Shown: positions 54,058 to 63,964 of the stretch, piece by piece
How the letters are laid out: the number at the start of each line of letters is the position of its first letter
Position numbering within the stretch: the first letter of the stretch is position 1
From: Bacillota bacterium
GTDB taxonomy: Bacteria > Bacillota > Clostridia > Caldicoprobacterales > DTU083
Direction of reading: 5' to 3'
Length of the DNA stretch: 64,000 nucleotides
Assembly: GCA_029549985.1 (NCBI GenBank)
Contig: JAKPIB010000014.1
Coordinates: forward strand, 39,867 to 103,866
Notes under the pieces: model-generated
What the model was told of the DNA's origin: nothing
The model's database searches: none
The model's input: the letters and a program-made list of their open reading frames with translations, nothing else
Made by a program: the position numbers and the translations under genes

Positions 54058-54434
54058 GGACGATCCTGGCAATAGTATTATCACTTATACTTTTCATTGC
54101 AGTCGGGTCATATGTGCAGCACTATATAGAAAAAACGGCAAGGAACATAGCTGAGGAAACGGACCGCCTTAAGCAGCTTGTCGAGGCAGGCAGCTGGGAT
54201 GAGGCAGGAGCTGTCCTTAACCGGATAACAGAAGAATGGACCGTGATGAGAAGGAAATGGAACGCGCTTATCGACCATTCGGAGGTGGACCGGATCGATG
54301 ATGCCCTGGCCAGGACCGGGGAACTGATAAATTTAAAGGAAATAAAGGACTGCCTGGTAGAAATAGCAGTCCTTAAGCAGACGATCCTGCACATACCCGA
54401 AAACGAAAGGCTGGCTCTGTCAAACATATTCTAA
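54054..54434 (+). CDS. DUF4363 family protein
   Basis: A 126-residue protein with an N-terminal anchor helix (about 3-22) and an extracytoplasmic helical bundle (EETDRLKQLVEAGSWDEAGAVLNRITEEWTVMRRKWNALIDHSEVDRIDDALARTGELI), matching DUF4363. These usually follow DUF421 genes in clostridia, as here with an ATGA overlap, so the two probably work together at the membrane. Function unknown. Confidence 0.85.
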   Translation: MRTILAIVLSLILFIAVGSYVQHYIEKTARNIAEETDRLKQLVEAGSWDEAGAVLNRITEEWTVMRRKWNALIDHSEVDRIDDALARTGELINLKEIKDCLVEIAVLKQTILHIPENERLALSNIF

Positions 54435-54441
54435 GCCTTGC

Positions 54442-54750
54442 CTATCCCAGGTAGATAGGGTCGTAGGAGGTTTCCTCATAATCACAGAAGAAATCGATAT
54501 ATACCCTTTTGCCCTCCTGCCTGTCATCCAAGTGGACCCGGCAGACAAAGTCCTGGTTGTCAAAAAAGCTGATGGCTTCGTAGTCAAAGGGGACATCCCT
54601 GGCTACATAGAAGCCGTACTCCTCCATATCCGCCAGGAAGGGCATTATCCTGTCCTCCTTGATGACTTCCACCTCTGTATGCCCGGTTTTCCTAAGCTCC
54701 GCCGCGACCTCTTCCACCTCGCCGGTCTGATATCTAAAAGCTCTGTCCAA
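54442..54750 (-). CDS. Small protein of unknown function upstream of uvrA gene direction
   Basis: A 102-residue acidic protein with no membrane segment: helical N-terminus (EVEEVAAELRKTGHTEVEVIK) and a beta-rich remainder (YGFYVARDVPFDYEAISFFD; RVHLDDRQEGKRVYIDFFCDYEETSYDPIYLG). I do not recognise a domain. It starts at TTG 54750, eight bases after AGGAGG, with the sequence otherwise lacking an in-frame ATG. It lies 18 bases downstream of uvrA and may be cotranscribed with uvrBA. Confidence 0.65.
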   Translation of the reverse strand: MDRAFRYQTGEVEEVAAELRKTGHTEVEVIKEDRIMPFLADMEEYGFYVARDVPFDYEAISFFDNQDFVCRVHLDDRQEGKRVYIDFFCDYEETSYDPIYLG

Positions 54751-54768
54751 GTTTCATCCTCCTATTGT

Positions 54769-57603
54769 TCAATAACCTCTCTCCAGTATTTTCTTCAGGA
54801 AATAGCCTGTATAGCTGCCTTCGGCAGCCGCCACTTCCTCCGGAGTCCCCGTGGCGATGACCTGTCCGCCCTTGTCGCCGCCTTCAGGCCCGAGATCCAC
54901 TATATAATCTGCCGTTTTGATAACATCCAGGTTGTGCTCTATGATCACGATGGTATTACCGCCCTCAGCCAAACGCTGCAGGATGCCGATGAGCCTGTGC
55001 ACATCGGCTGTGTGCAGGCCGGTCGTGGGTTCATCCAGTATATACAGGGTCTTCCCGGTACTGCGCCTGCTAAGCTCCGTTGCCAGCTTTACCCTCTGTG
55101 CTTCCCCGCCCGAAAGTGTCGTTGAAGGCTGGCCTAGTTTCATATAGCCAAGCCCGACGTCGTACAGGGTCTGTATCTTTCTCTGTATCCGGGGTATGTT
55201 CGCGAAAAAGTCAAGAGCGGCCTCCACTGTCATGTCAAGGACATCGGCTATGTTTTTCCCCTTGTACCTGACCTCCAGCGTCTCCCGGTTGTAACGCTTG
55301 CCCTTGCACACCTCACAGGGCACATACACATCAGGAAGGAAATGCATCTCGATCTTTATGATGCCGTCGCCCCTGCAGGCCTCACACCGGCCTCCCTTGA
55401 CATTGAAGCTGAAGCGTCCGAGCTTGTATCCCCGAATCTTGGCTTCATTGGTCATTGCAAACACATCTCTGATGCTGTCGAACACCCCTGTATAGGTGGC
55501 AGGATTGGACCTGGGTGTCCGCCCGATCGGCGACTGGTCGATGGCGATCACCTTATCCAGGTGCTCCGTGCCTGCCAGGCCTTCGTACCTGCCCGGCCTC
55601 GTATGGGACCCGTTCAGCTCCCTGGCAAGGGCCTTGTACAGGATCTCATTGACCAGGGTGGATTTCCCTGAGCCTGAGACCCCTGTGACGCATGTTATCA
55701 GGCCCAGGGGGATGGATACATCGATATGCTTTAGGTTGTTCTCACTCGCTCCTTTTACCGTCAGCCATTTGCCGTTGGGCTTGCGCCGGGCGGATGGGAT
55801 CTCGATGCGCTTTTTCCCACTCAGGTACTGTCCGGTTATCGAGGCTTCAGATAGCATGACCTCCTCTGGCGTGCCTGCCGCTACGACCGTTCCGCCGTGT
55901 ACGCCCGCCCCCGGCCCTATGTCGATCAGATAGTCCGATGCCAGCATGGTCTCCTCGTCATGCTCGACCACAACGAGGGTATTGCCCAGGTCCCTCAGGC
56001 TCTTTAGAGTATTGACCAGCCTGGCATTGTCCCGCTGGTGCAGCCCTATGCTGGGCTCATCGAGTATATACAATACCCCTGTCAATCCCGAGCCTATCTG
56101 AGTCGCCAGCCGGATCCTCTGGGCCTCTCCTCCGGACAGGGTGCCGGCCTGCCTGGACAGGGTCAGGTAATCAAGCCCGACATCGACCAGGAACTTCAAC
56201 CTGGCCTTTACCTCCTTGAGGATCTGATCGGCTATCAGCCTGTGCTTTTCAGACAGGTTCAGGTCATTGAAGAAATCCAATATTTCGTGTATGGGCATAT
56301 CGGTGACTTCATTTATGTTTTTGCCGCCTACGGTGACAGCCAGCACTTCGGGCTTCAGACGAGCGCCCCTGCACTCGGGGCAGGGCTTGTAGCTCATAAG
56401 AGCTTCTATTTCCTCACGGCTGTACTCAGACTGTGTCTCATTATACCGACGCTGCAGGTTGGGTATGATGCCCTCAAAGGGAGACACGAAGCTGCCCGAA
56501 CCGCTCTCCCTGTTATAATTCACCTTGAGCTTCTCTCCCCTGGTGCCGTAGAGGATCACATCCAAAACCTCATCAGCCAGCTGCGAGACGGGCACGTCGA
56601 GGCTGAACCCATAACGGGCGCCCAGGGCTTCAAAAAACATGCGGGCTGTGCTGTCACCGTTGGCCACGTTCCAGCCGGGTGCGCTAATTGCGCCTTGTGC
56701 CAGTGACAGCGACCTGTCCGGAATAACACAATAGGGGTCTATTTCCATCAGCACCCCCAGTCCGGCACACCTTTCGCAGGCACCGAAGGGGCTGTTGAAG
56801 GAAAACATCCTGGGTGTGAGCTCCTCTATGCTGATGCCGCAGTCTGGGCAGGCATAATTCTGGCTGAAGAGCAGCTCTTCGCCTCCGATCACGTCTATGA
56901 CTGCCAGCCCCTCGCCCAGGGCCAGGACTGTCTCCAGAGAGTCAGCCAGGCGCTGCTCCACACCGGGTCTGACGACCAGGCGGTCTACGACGACCTCAAG
57001 GGTATGGCTCTTGTTCTTGTCCAGAACTATCTCCTCCGCAAGCTCCCGCATCTCACCATCGACCCGGATGCGGACATACCCTTCCTTGCAGGCCTTGTCA
57101 AGCAGCTTGACATGCTCACCCTTCCTGCCCCTGACCAGGGGGGCGAGCAGCTGTATCCTCGCCCCATCCCCAAGGGCCATGACGGTATCCACCATCTGGT
57201 CTACAGTGGTCTGGGATATCTCTCTGTGGCACCTGGGGCAGTGGGGTATGCCGATCCTCGCGTAAAGCAGGCGCAGGTAGTCATACACTTCCGTGACTGT
57301 GCCCACGGTAGACCTGGGATTGCGGCTCGTGGTCTTCTGGTCGATGGAAATGGCCGGTGACAGCCCGTCGATGTGGTCCACATCCGGCTTGTCCATCAAG
57401 CCAAGGAACTGCCTGGCATATGCGGACAGCGACTCCACATACCGCCTCTGCCCCTCGGCATACAAGGTGTCAAAGGCAAGGGACGACTTGCCGGAACCAC
57501 TCAAGCCTGTAACTACGACCAGCTTGTTTCTAGGTATTTCGACATCTATGTTTTTAAGGTTATGGACCCTGGCACCTTTTACTATGATCCTATCGTTACT
57601 CAT
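54769..57603 (-). CDS. uvrA: Excinuclease ABC subunit UvrA
   Basis: UvrA recognises bulky DNA lesions as a dimer and loads UvrB. The 944-residue protein has two ABC ATPase modules (Walker [10 protein letters not shown] near residue 31 and GVSGSGKST in the second half; signature LSGGEAQR twice), zinc-binding cysteine sets (CPRC, CPDC.. [25 protein letters not shown]) and the UvrB-binding region. It overlaps the end of uvrB by eight bases; GGAG within uvrB precedes ATG 57603. Confidence 0.98.
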   Translation of the reverse strand: MSNDRIIVKGARVHNLKNIDVEIPRNKLVVVTGLSGSGKSSLAFDTLYAEGQRRYVESLSAYARQFLGLMDKPDVDHIDGLSPAISIDQKTTSRNPRSTVGTVTEVYDYLRLLYARIGIPHCPRCHREISQTTVDQMVDTVMALGDGARIQLLAPLVRGRKGEHVKLLDKACKEGYVRIRVDGEMRELAEEIVLDKNKSHTLEVVVDRLVVRPGVEQRLADSLETVLALGEGLAVIDVIGGEELLFSQNYACPDCGISIEELTPRMFSFNSPFGACERCAGLGVLMEIDPYCVIPDRSLSLAQGAISAPGWNVANGDSTARMFFEALGARYGFSLDVPVSQLADEVLDVILYGTRGEKLKVNYNRESGSGSFVSPFEGIIPNLQRRYNETQSEYSREEIEALMSYKPCPECRGARLKPEVLAVTVGGKNINEVTDMPIHEILDFFNDLNLSEKHRLIADQILKEVKARLKFLVDVGLDYLTLSRQAGTLSGGEAQRIRLATQIGSGLTGVLYILDEPSIGLHQRDNARLVNTLKSLRDLGNTLVVVEHDEETMLASDYLIDIGPGAGVHGGTVVAAGTPEEVMLSEASITGQYLSGKKRIEIPSARRKPNGKWLTVKGASENNLKHIDVSIPLGLITCVTGVSGSGKSTLVNEILYKALARELNGSHTRPGRYEGLAGTEHLDKVIAIDQSPIGRTPRSNPATYTGVFDSIRDVFAMTNEAKIRGYKLGRFSFNVKGGRCEACRGDGIIKIEMHFLPDVYVPCEVCKGKRYNRETLEVRYKGKNIADVLDMTVEAALDFFANIPRIQRKIQTLYDVGLGYMKLGQPSTTLSGGEAQRVKLATELSRRSTGKTLYILDEPTTGLHTADVHRLIGILQRLAEGGNTIVIIEHNLDVIKTADYIVDLGPEGGDKGGQVIATGTPEEVAAAEGSYTGYFLKKILERGY

Positions 57604-59572
57604 CGATTTCTCCTATCTGCTCCTTGAGACGTGCTATGCGGTCGCGAAGGTCTGCTGCCTTTTCGAACTCCAGTGCCCTGGCAGCAGCCTTCATCTGTTT
57701 CTCAAGCTCTGTGATGAGCTTTTTCATTTCTTCAACTGAGGAGAAGCCGGTCGCATAATCCTGGTCTTCCTCAGCCACCCTCGTTATCTCAAGGGTCCTG
57801 TGGATGTTTTTGACTATGGTCTGTGGCGTTATCCCGTGCACCCTGTTGTACTCGATCTGGAGCCTTCGCCTGCGGTTGGTCTCATTGATTGCCCGGGCCA
57901 TGGATTCAGTTATCCTGTCGGCATACATGATGACCGTGCCGTCAGTATTGCGGGCCGCCCTCCCTATCGTCTGTATAAGGGAGGTTTCAGACCGCAAAAA
58001 GCCCTCCTTGTCGGCATCCAGTATGGCAACCAGTGATACCTCCGGTAGGTCGAGGCCTTCCCTTAAAAGGTTGATGCCCACCAGGACATCGAAGACGCCC
58101 AGGCGCAGGTCCCTGATTATTTCCATACGCTCAAGGGTCTCCACATCGGAATGCAGGTACCTGACCTTGACATTCATCTCCTTGAGGAAATCAGTGAGCT
58201 TTTCAGCCATCTTTTTAGTGAGGGTCGTTACCAGTACCCTCTGGTTCTTTTCAGTCCTTTTCCTGATCTCGCCCAGCAGGTGATCGATCTGGCCTTCGAT
58301 CGGATATACCCGCACCTCCGGATCGACCAGCCCGGTCGGCCTGATTATCTGCTCCACGACCCGGGTCGACTTTTCCAGTTCATAGGGCCCGGGCGTGGCA
58401 CTTACATATATAACCTGATTGAGCTTGCCTTCAAACTCTTCAAATTTGAGCGGCCTGTTGTCGTATGCCGCAGGCAGGCGGAAACCGTACTCGACCAGGG
58501 TATCCTTCCTGGACCGGTCGCCTGCATACATGGCCCTTACCTGGGGCAGGGTGACATGGGATTCGTCGACTATCAAAAGGAAATCATCTGGAAAATAGTC
58601 CAGAAGGGTATAGGGCGGCTCCCCGGGCTTCCTCCCGTCCAGATACCGTGAATAGTTTTCGATCCCGCTGCAATACCCTATCTCCCTCATCATCTCCAGG
58701 TCATAATTGGTCCTTTGTTGAAGGCGCTGGGCTTCAAGAAGCTTGCCCTCCGCCTTGAAACGGGCCACCTGGTCTTCCAGATCCCGCTCTATGGCCGCAA
58801 AGGCCCTTTCCAGGGTCTCCCTGGAGGCCGCATAGTGGGACGCGGGGAATATAGCTGCATGATTGAGGTAACCGATGATCTCCCCGGTCAGACAGTTGAT
58901 TTCAGTGATCCTGTCTATCTCATCGCCGAAAAACTCAACACGCACAGCCCTGTCGGACGAGCCGGCGGGGAATATCTCTACCACATCCCCCCGGACCCTG
59001 AAGGTGCCGCGCACGAAATTGACATCGTTGCGCTCGTATTGTATGTCAACGAGCTTTCGAAGCACCTCGTCCCGGTCCTTTATCATGCCGGGCCTGAGGG
59101 ATATGACCAAATCCCTGTATTCAACAGGATTTCCCAGGCCATATATGCAGGATACGCTGGCTACTATGATGACATCCCTGCGCTCAAACAAGGCAGCAGT
59201 AGCAGAGTGGCGCAGCTTGTCGATCTCATCATTGATGGATGCATCCTTTTCGATGTAGGTATCGGTCGAAGGCACATAGGCTTCCGGCTGGTAGTAGTCG
59301 TAGTAGCTTACGAAGTATTCGACGGCATTGTCGGGGAATATCTCCTTAAACTCGCTGCAGAGCTGGGCAGCCAGGGTTTTGTTATGAGCCAGCACAAGGG
59401 TGGGGCGCTGGACCCGTTCTATGACGTTGGCCATGGTAAAGGTCTTGCCTGACCCCGTTATGCCAAGCAGGGTCTGGTGCCTGTCACCTCTCAGGATGCC
59501 CTCGACAAGCTTATCTATGGCCTGGGGCTGGTCACCCCGGGGTATCATGTCGGATTTTATCTGGAATTTCAC
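57596..59572 (-). CDS. uvrB: Excinuclease ABC subunit UvrB
   Basis: A DNA helicase-like subunit that verifies damage and positions UvrC. The 658-residue protein has helicase motifs ([11 protein letters not shown]alker [15 protein letters not shown]), the beta-hairpin [12 protein letters not shown], and the C-terminal UVR domain ([31 protein letters not shown]). I start it at GTG 59572 ([19 protein letters not shown], the usual family N-terminus) because AAAGGAG lies before it and because an in-frame ATG at 59596 would lie upstream of the predicted transcription start. First gene of uvrBA. Confidence 0.95.
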   Translation of the reverse strand: MKFQIKSDMIPRGDQPQAIDKLVEGILRGDRHQTLLGITGSGKTFTMANVIERVQRPTLVLAHNKTLAAQLCSEFKEIFPDNAVEYFVSYYDYYQPEAYVPSTDTYIEKDASINDEIDKLRHSATAALFERRDVIIVASVSCIYGLGNPVEYRDLVISLRPGMIKDRDEVLRKLVDIQYERNDVNFVRGTFRVRGDVVEIFPAGSSDRAVRVEFFGDEIDRITEINCLTGEIIGYLNHAAIFPASHYAASRETLERAFAAIERDLEDQVARFKAEGKLLEAQRLQQRTNYDLEMMREIGYCSGIENYSRYLDGRKPGEPPYTLLDYFPDDFLLIVDESHVTLPQVRAMYAGDRSRKDTLVEYGFRLPAAYDNRPLKFEEFEGKLNQVIYVSATPGPYELEKSTRVVEQIIRPTGLVDPEVRVYPIEGQIDHLLGEIRKRTEKNQRVLVTTLTKKMAEKLTDFLKEMNVKVRYLHSDVETLERMEIIRDLRLGVFDVLVGINLLREGLDLPEVSLVAILDADKEGFLRSETSLIQTIGRAARNTDGTVIMYADRITESMARAINETNRRRRLQIEYNRVHGITPQTIVKNIHRTLEITRVAEEDQDYATGFSSVEEMKKLITELEKQMKAAARALEFEKAADLRDRIARLKEQIGEIDE

Positions 59573-59597
59573 CGGATCTACACTCCTTTGGCTCATA

Positions 59598-59634
59598 ATT
59601 ATACCATATCCGTCCCGGGATTAGAACACCTGTT
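59598..59634 (-). promoter_or_regulatory. uvrBA promoter with LexA-like box
   Basis: Minus-strand TATAAT (59603-59598) lies 17 bases from a -35 region that overlaps GAACACCTGTT (59624-59634), close to the Gram-positive LexA consensus CGAAC-N4-GTTCG (7 of 10 positions). Damage-inducible expression is suggested. Confidence 0.5.
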
Positions 59635-59754
59635 TCCGTCTCTTTTATGTTATTTCAGCTTAAGCCCAATTTGTTGGCATAGTTGCCCGGCATTTTAATA
59701 TAAATTAATAGACAAGGTCTGTTCGAACTCAAGTATCGCAAGGAGGAAGCGCAA

Positions 59755-60390
59755 ATGTTCGCATATAACATACACCTGCCCATCCTGCGGCGGGGCAGCA
59801 CCGGCCCGCTCGTGGCCCTAGTACAGAGCATGCTTGCAAGGCATGGCTTTTTCAAGGGCACTATAGATGGCATCTTCGATGCCCATACCGAGGAGTGCAT
59901 CAGCAAATTTCAAAACAACTGGCATATGCAAGCCACAGGATACGTGGATGACAGGGTATGGAGGCTGCTGCTGGATGATACCATTACGTGCAGGACACCA
60001 TCCTATGACAGCCTGATGGTCAGGTCAGGGATACTCCTGATCCTGACCACCGACAAGCCTGTGTATGCACCGGGCGACACCGTTATGGTATCCCTTATCA
60101 AGCTGAACCTTTCAGGCACGACGGAAGTTTTCAACTACAATACCAGCCAGCGGTATGATTTTGAAGTCTTTTACCCGGACGGACGGATCCTGTGGAGGTG
60201 GTCCGACGACAAATCATTCACCCAGGCAACTGGTACTCTGGCCCTCTCTCCGGGCAGGCCGGTCATTTACAAGGCACATTTCGTGCTGCCGTCAAGGAGC
60301 CGCAGCACGATCTATAGTGTCGTTGGGTGGAATACGGCAAAGCAGCTGGACCACATCAGGCTTTGCCTGAAAATTAAAACAACCTCGTAA
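59755..60390 (+). CDS. Peptidoglycan-binding domain fused to BsuPI-like domain
   Basis: A 211-residue protein. Residues about 5-72 are a PG_binding_1 domain (LPILRRGSTGPLVALVQSMLARHGFFKGTIDGIFDAHTEECISKFQNNWHMQATGYVDDRVWRLLL). Residues about 90-205 resemble the BsuPI intracellular proteinase inhibitor fold: FNYNTSQRYDFEVFYPDGRILWRWSDDKSFTQATGTLALSPGR. No signal peptide is seen, so it may be cytoplasmic, spore-associated, or exported non-classically. GGAGG precedes ATG 59755. It is divergent from uvrB. Role unknown; regulation of a protease at the wall or cortex is a guess. Confidence 0.75.
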   Translation: MFAYNIHLPILRRGSTGPLVALVQSMLARHGFFKGTIDGIFDAHTEECISKFQNNWHMQATGYVDDRVWRLLLDDTITCRTPSYDSLMVRSGILLILTTDKPVYAPGDTVMVSLIKLNLSGTTEVFNYNTSQRYDFEVFYPDGRILWRWSDDKSFTQATGTLALSPGRPVIYKAHFVLPSRSRSTIYSVVGWNTAKQLDHIRLCLKIKTTS

Positions 60391-60416
60391 AGAGGCTGCT
60401 TGAATCTGACCATTCT

Positions 60417-61643
60417 CTATATGCTTTTCCCCCTGCCGGACAAAAGCTTGCGGAACAGGGTATTTTTTTTGTCATTGCCGCCAAAGCTGTAATAATGGCC
60501 TGTCTTCCTTGGCACGAACACCAGGCCGATATCTGCTATCCCGTTGCGGTAATCCCTGTGATCCAGGGTCATTTTGCTGCCATTTCTGCTGATATCAATC
60601 CAGATATAAGTCGGTGATCCGTTCAGCTCCGTTTTGAGCATCTCTTCACTGTTTATCGCCTTACCGTTCAGGTTGAGTAGTATATCTCCCGGCCTTATAC
60701 CCATGCTGCTCCCCGGCGACTCCGGATATACCGCCAATACTCTGAGCCCTCTCCAGGGTGGCGTATAGATCGGGGTGCCCAGCTCTATGCCCCTGCGGAG
60801 CAAAAAGGTGACGAGCCAGTACAAGACGGGCGTTAGTAAGGCGGCCGCATATTTCATGACATAAAGGGCATCAGCGGCCACAGCCAATATCAACACCACA
60901 AGGCTATAGGCGCACAGGAAAAAGCCCGCGTCCCTGGTCCTTTGCTTGGCAGGCGCCGTTACAGCCATGTCCTGATAGAACAGGAGGGCTGCCATGTAAA
61001 CCAGACCGAAAGCGCCTGTCGTACTTCCGCCACTCAAAAGCGGCCACCATTCAGGCATGCTGATCCCTCCGGACCCTGCCTGCCCCGGTAATGAAGGGAC
61101 CAGCATGACCAGCGGTACCGGCCATAGCTTGTTTGAAACATATGCGCCGGCCGGGCTGTACCTTTTATGCCTTACAACAACAGGCAAGGCCCCGCTGCTG
61201 CCATCCGTCATGGTCAGCAGGCTCTCGGCCAGGTACAGTATGCCGGTCAGGGCTGTTATCGAGGCCGGGTCCGTATCCGGCCATCCTAAAATGAGATTGG
61301 AGAGTGACACAATACCTGCCGCATATGCAAAGCCCATGCCCCTGTTGGTCGCCAGCATGAAAAGCATCGCCAGCCCCCAGATCAGCATGAGCGCGTTCAT
61401 ATCAACAACGATACCAAGGCCTGTTATAAGAAAGCTTAAGCCCAGCCCTGCCAGCATGCCGCCCAGCATCGAGCTCAGAAGCATGTTTTTGGTGCTGTCT
61501 CGGGAAAATCCCAGCCATTCCTCCTCCAGGCCGGCATTGCGCTTTACATTTACAAAAGCCATAAGTACGGCTGTGATATATAAAAAGTTTGTGATCGAGT
61601 AGGCAAAAGCGGTAAACAGCAGCTTAACAAACGGCAGCATCAT
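60417..61643 (-). CDS. PDZ-domain polytopic membrane protein, MinJ-like
   Basis: A 408-residue protein with about eight hydrophobic segments in the first 290 residues and a C-terminal PDZ domain (about 300-365: GLRVLAVYPESPGSSMGIRPGDILLNLNGKAINSEEMLKTELN). The architecture and the order ftsX-ctp protease-this gene-uvrBA match B. subtilis ftsX-ctpB-...-minJ-uvrBA, so it may be the MinJ (YvjD) counterpart, which links DivIVA and MinD. Primary similarity is limited to the PDZ part by eye. ATG 61643 or 61640 starts it. It follows the S41 protease by 19 bases. Confidence 0.7.
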   Translation of the reverse strand: MMLPFVKLLFTAFAYSITNFLYITAVLMAFVNVKRNAGLEEEWLGFSRDSTKNMLLSSMLGGMLAGLGLSFLITGLGIVVDMNALMLIWGLAMLFMLATNRGMGFAYAAGIVSLSNLILGWPDTDPASITALTGILYLAESLLTMTDGSSGALPVVVRHKRYSPAGAYVSNKLWPVPLVMLVPSLPGQAGSGGISMPEWWPLLSGGSTTGAFGLVYMAALLFYQDMAVTAPAKQRTRDAGFFLCAYSLVVLILAVAADALYVMKYAAALLTPVLYWLVTFLLRRGIELGTPIYTPPWRGLRVLAVYPESPGSSMGIRPGDILLNLNGKAINSEEMLKTELNGSPTYIWIDISRNGSKMTLDHRDYRNGIADIGLVFVPRKTGHYYSFGGNDKKNTLFRKLLSGRGKSI

Positions 61644-61662
61644 ACTGGCTCCTTTGCCTCAG

Positions 61663-62892
61663 CTATTCATTGATCAGCCTTTTCAGCTCTTCTATCCCTG
61701 AAAACAGCGGAGCATCCAGCTCCAAGGGCAGCTCCTTGCCGAGGTTTTCCCTCATATATTCATAGGCTGCCTCCAGTTCATCGACTTCTATATCCGGTAC
61801 TACACCCTTCTCGTTGATTTTCCTGCCCTTAGGCGTAAAGTACTCCGATGTGGTCAGCCTCAGGACATCCCCCTCCTTGAAGGGATGCAGGTTTTGGACC
61901 AGGCCCTTGCCAAAGGTGGTCTTGCCGATGATCGTACCGACACCGTGGTCCTGTATGGCTCCCGAGAAGACCTCGGCTGCGCTGGCACTATATTCATTCA
62001 CCAGCACCACCATAGGGATACCCAGTGTATCGCTTCTCGATGGGTACTCATACCTGTTGCCCTGCCTGTCTTCGGTATACATGATCAGACCTTCGGGTAC
62101 GAAAATATCGGTGATCTCCAGGCATGCACTGAGCACACCGCCGGGATTGGATCTAAGGTCCAGCACAAGGCCCTTCATACCCTTGCTGTCCAAGTCAGCT
62201 ATCGCATCCTTCATGTTTTCCGCAGACTTCAGGTCAAACCGATAAAGCCAGATATAGCCGATCTCATCATCAAGCATCCTGTATTCCAAGTCCGGGTAGT
62301 TGACGATCGCCCGTACGATAGTAAACTCCAGTATCTCACCATTTCTGTTGATCGTCACCGTAACCTCTGTTCCAGGCTCTCCACGCATCTTGTCAACAGC
62401 CTCGTCCAGCATCGATCCGTCCACCGGCTCGCCTTCCACACCTATTATCTTATCTCCGGGCAATATACCCTTTTCCGCAGCAGGACTACCCTTGAAGGCA
62501 TTTATCACGGTGATCTGGTTGTCATTGGGGTTGACGGAGACCGAAAGCCCCACTCCGGCATATGTGCCTTCGATGCCGATCAGCATCTCCTCGTACTCCT
62601 CGGCTGTCATATAATAGGAGTACGGGTCGCCCAGGGCTGCAACCATGCCCTTCAAGGCACCGTTCAGCAGGTCCTCTTCATTCGGTTCCTTGAGATAGTT
62701 GGTTTCTATGAGCTTTTTGACTTCCTTGAACTTTTTGTAGAAATCCTTCAGCTCTGCAAACTCGTCTCCGGTTATATTGCCATTGTTGATGAAATTGTAC
62801 TCATATACCGTATATGTGATAACCGATGAAAAAAAGGCGGCGAACAGTGCCACTGCCATGGCGATTACAAATGCTGCTCTCTTGCTGATCAT
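61663..62892 (-). CDS. ctpA: S41 family C-terminal processing protease
   Basis: A carboxyl-terminal processing protease exported by an N-terminal signal-anchor (about 7-28). The 409 residues contain a PDZ domain (GVGLSVSVNPNDNQITVINAFKGSPAAEKGILPGDKIIGVEG) and the Ser/Lys catalytic dyad in NEYSASAAEVF (Ser) and GKTTFGKGLVQ (Lys). In B. subtilis the equivalent CtpB cleaves SpoIVFA during sporulation, and a SpoIVFA-like protein is encoded in this window. GGAGG precedes ATG 62892. Confidence 0.95.
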   Translation of the reverse strand: MISKRAAFVIAMAVALFAAFFSSVITYTVYEYNFINNGNITGDEFAELKDFYKKFKEVKKLIETNYLKEPNEEDLLNGALKGMVAALGDPYSYYMTAEEYEEMLIGIEGTYAGVGLSVSVNPNDNQITVINAFKGSPAAEKGILPGDKIIGVEGEPVDGSMLDEAVDKMRGEPGTEVTVTINRNGEILEFTIVRAIVNYPDLEYRMLDDEIGYIWLYRFDLKSAENMKDAIADLDSKGMKGLVLDLRSNPGGVLSACLEITDIFVPEGLIMYTEDRQGNRYEYPSRSDTLGIPMVVLVNEYSASAAEVFSGAIQDHGVGTIIGKTTFGKGLVQNLHPFKEGDVLRLTTSEYFTPKGRKINEKGVVPDIEVDELEAAYEYMRENLGKELPLELDAPLFSGIEELKRLINE

Positions 62893-62956
62893 GCGTTTAC
62901 CTCCTGTATGGGTTACGTAATGGAAAATATGCCTTTATACAAATGTTATATAATAA

Positions 62957-62985
62957 ATTATAGCACAGGGGCTACCTTTTCTAAA
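62957..62985 (-). promoter_or_regulatory. Promoter of the ctp-PDZ gene pair
   Basis: Minus-strand TTTAGA (62985-62980) and TATAAT (62962-62957), 17-base spacer, about 65 bases before the protease ATG. Confidence 0.6.
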
Positions 62986-63009
62986 CCGTAAATGAAATAT
63001 TTCACATAC

Positions 63010-63041
63010 AATAAAAGCCGTGGGGTAAGACCGACACGGCT
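63010..63041 (-). terminator. Terminator downstream of ftsX
   Basis: AGCCGTG/CACGGCT (63016-63022 with 63035-63041); on the minus strand it is followed by TTTATTGT. It isolates ftsEX from the protease gene. Confidence 0.7.
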
Positions 63042-63064
63042 CAATATCCGGAAATAAATGATAC

Positions 63065-63964
63065 CTATACCTTAAGGTGCTTGCGGATGGAAAGCATGCT
63101 CGCACTTATGCCTATGAGACAGCCGATCAGCGCAAAGACCAAAAGCACAGGGTACATGATATCCTTCATCGGGAGCAGGCCAAAAATTGAAAGGATGCTT
63201 TCCATGTCATTGGCCTTCTCAAGCAGGATGGCATACAGGCCTGCAACGGCCCCGCCGGCCAGCACTGCCCCGAACAGCCCCAGTACCATCCCTTCGATCA
63301 GGAAGGGCCATCTTATATACCAGTCAGTTGCGCCAATATACTTCATTATGTTTATTTCCCTCCGCCTGGAGTAAACAGTCAGCTTTATGGTATTGTTGAT
63401 TATGATCACTGACATGACTGACAGGAGGACGACGATCGACAGCCCGATCAACCTGGTCGTACCGGCTATGCTCATGATCGCCCTGACGACATCGGCGCTG
63501 TAACGCACCTGGTCGACTGCCGAAAGCTTCCTGGCATTGGTCACTATGTTTTCAACATATTCGGGCCTTTCCACCTTTATCCTGAAGGTGTCCGGCAGGG
63601 GATTGTTCTCTTCATTGTAGCCGTCCAGCAGATAGCTTTTGCTCCCCATCTCCTTCCGCCAGTTCTCCAGGGCTTCCTCCTTGGATATGAATTCGACCTC
63701 GACGATCCCTTCCCAGCTGTTGATCCTATTGTATACAGTTTCAATATCGCCTTGGGTCGTACCCTTTTTGAGATAGACCGTCACTTCGACCTTTGATTCC
63801 AGTCCGGCCACGATGTTGTCAAGGTTTATGATCGTAGCCATTATGATGCCAAGTACGAAAAGGGCAGCCATTATCGCGCCTATTGAAGCAAGGGTCATTA
63901 CCCGGTTGCGAACCACGTTTCGCATGCCTTCTCTGATTATATTTTTCCAAGTCCTAAACTTCAC
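63065..63964 (-). CDS. ftsX: Cell division protein FtsX
   Basis: FtsX, with the ATPase FtsE, activates peptidoglycan hydrolases. The 299-residue protein has an N-terminal helix (about 20-44), a large extracellular domain (about 50-170), and three C-terminal helices, the usual FtsX topology. It opens at GTG 63964, seven bases after GGGGAG, and overlaps the end of ftsE by 11 bases, so the two are coupled. Confidence 0.95.
   Translation of the reverse strand: MKFRTWKNIIREGMRNVVRNRVMTLASIGAIMAALFVLGIIMATIINLDNIVAGLESKVEVTVYLKKGTTQGDIETVYNRINSWEGIVEVEFISKEEALENWRKEMGSKSYLLDGYNEENNPLPDTFRIKVERPEYVENIVTNARKLSAVDQVRYSADVVRAIMSIAGTTRLIGLSIVVLLSVMSVIIINNTIKLTVYSRRREINIMKYIGATDWYIRWPFLIEGMVLGLFGAVLAGGAVAGLYAILLEKANDMESILSIFGLLPMKDIMYPVLLVFALIGCLIGISASMLSIRKHLKV

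Noticed and set aside
59721..59728. GTTCGAAC palindrome near the 59755 gene as a LexA box
   Set aside because: The half sites are in the wrong order and lack the N4 spacer of the Gram-positive LexA consensus.
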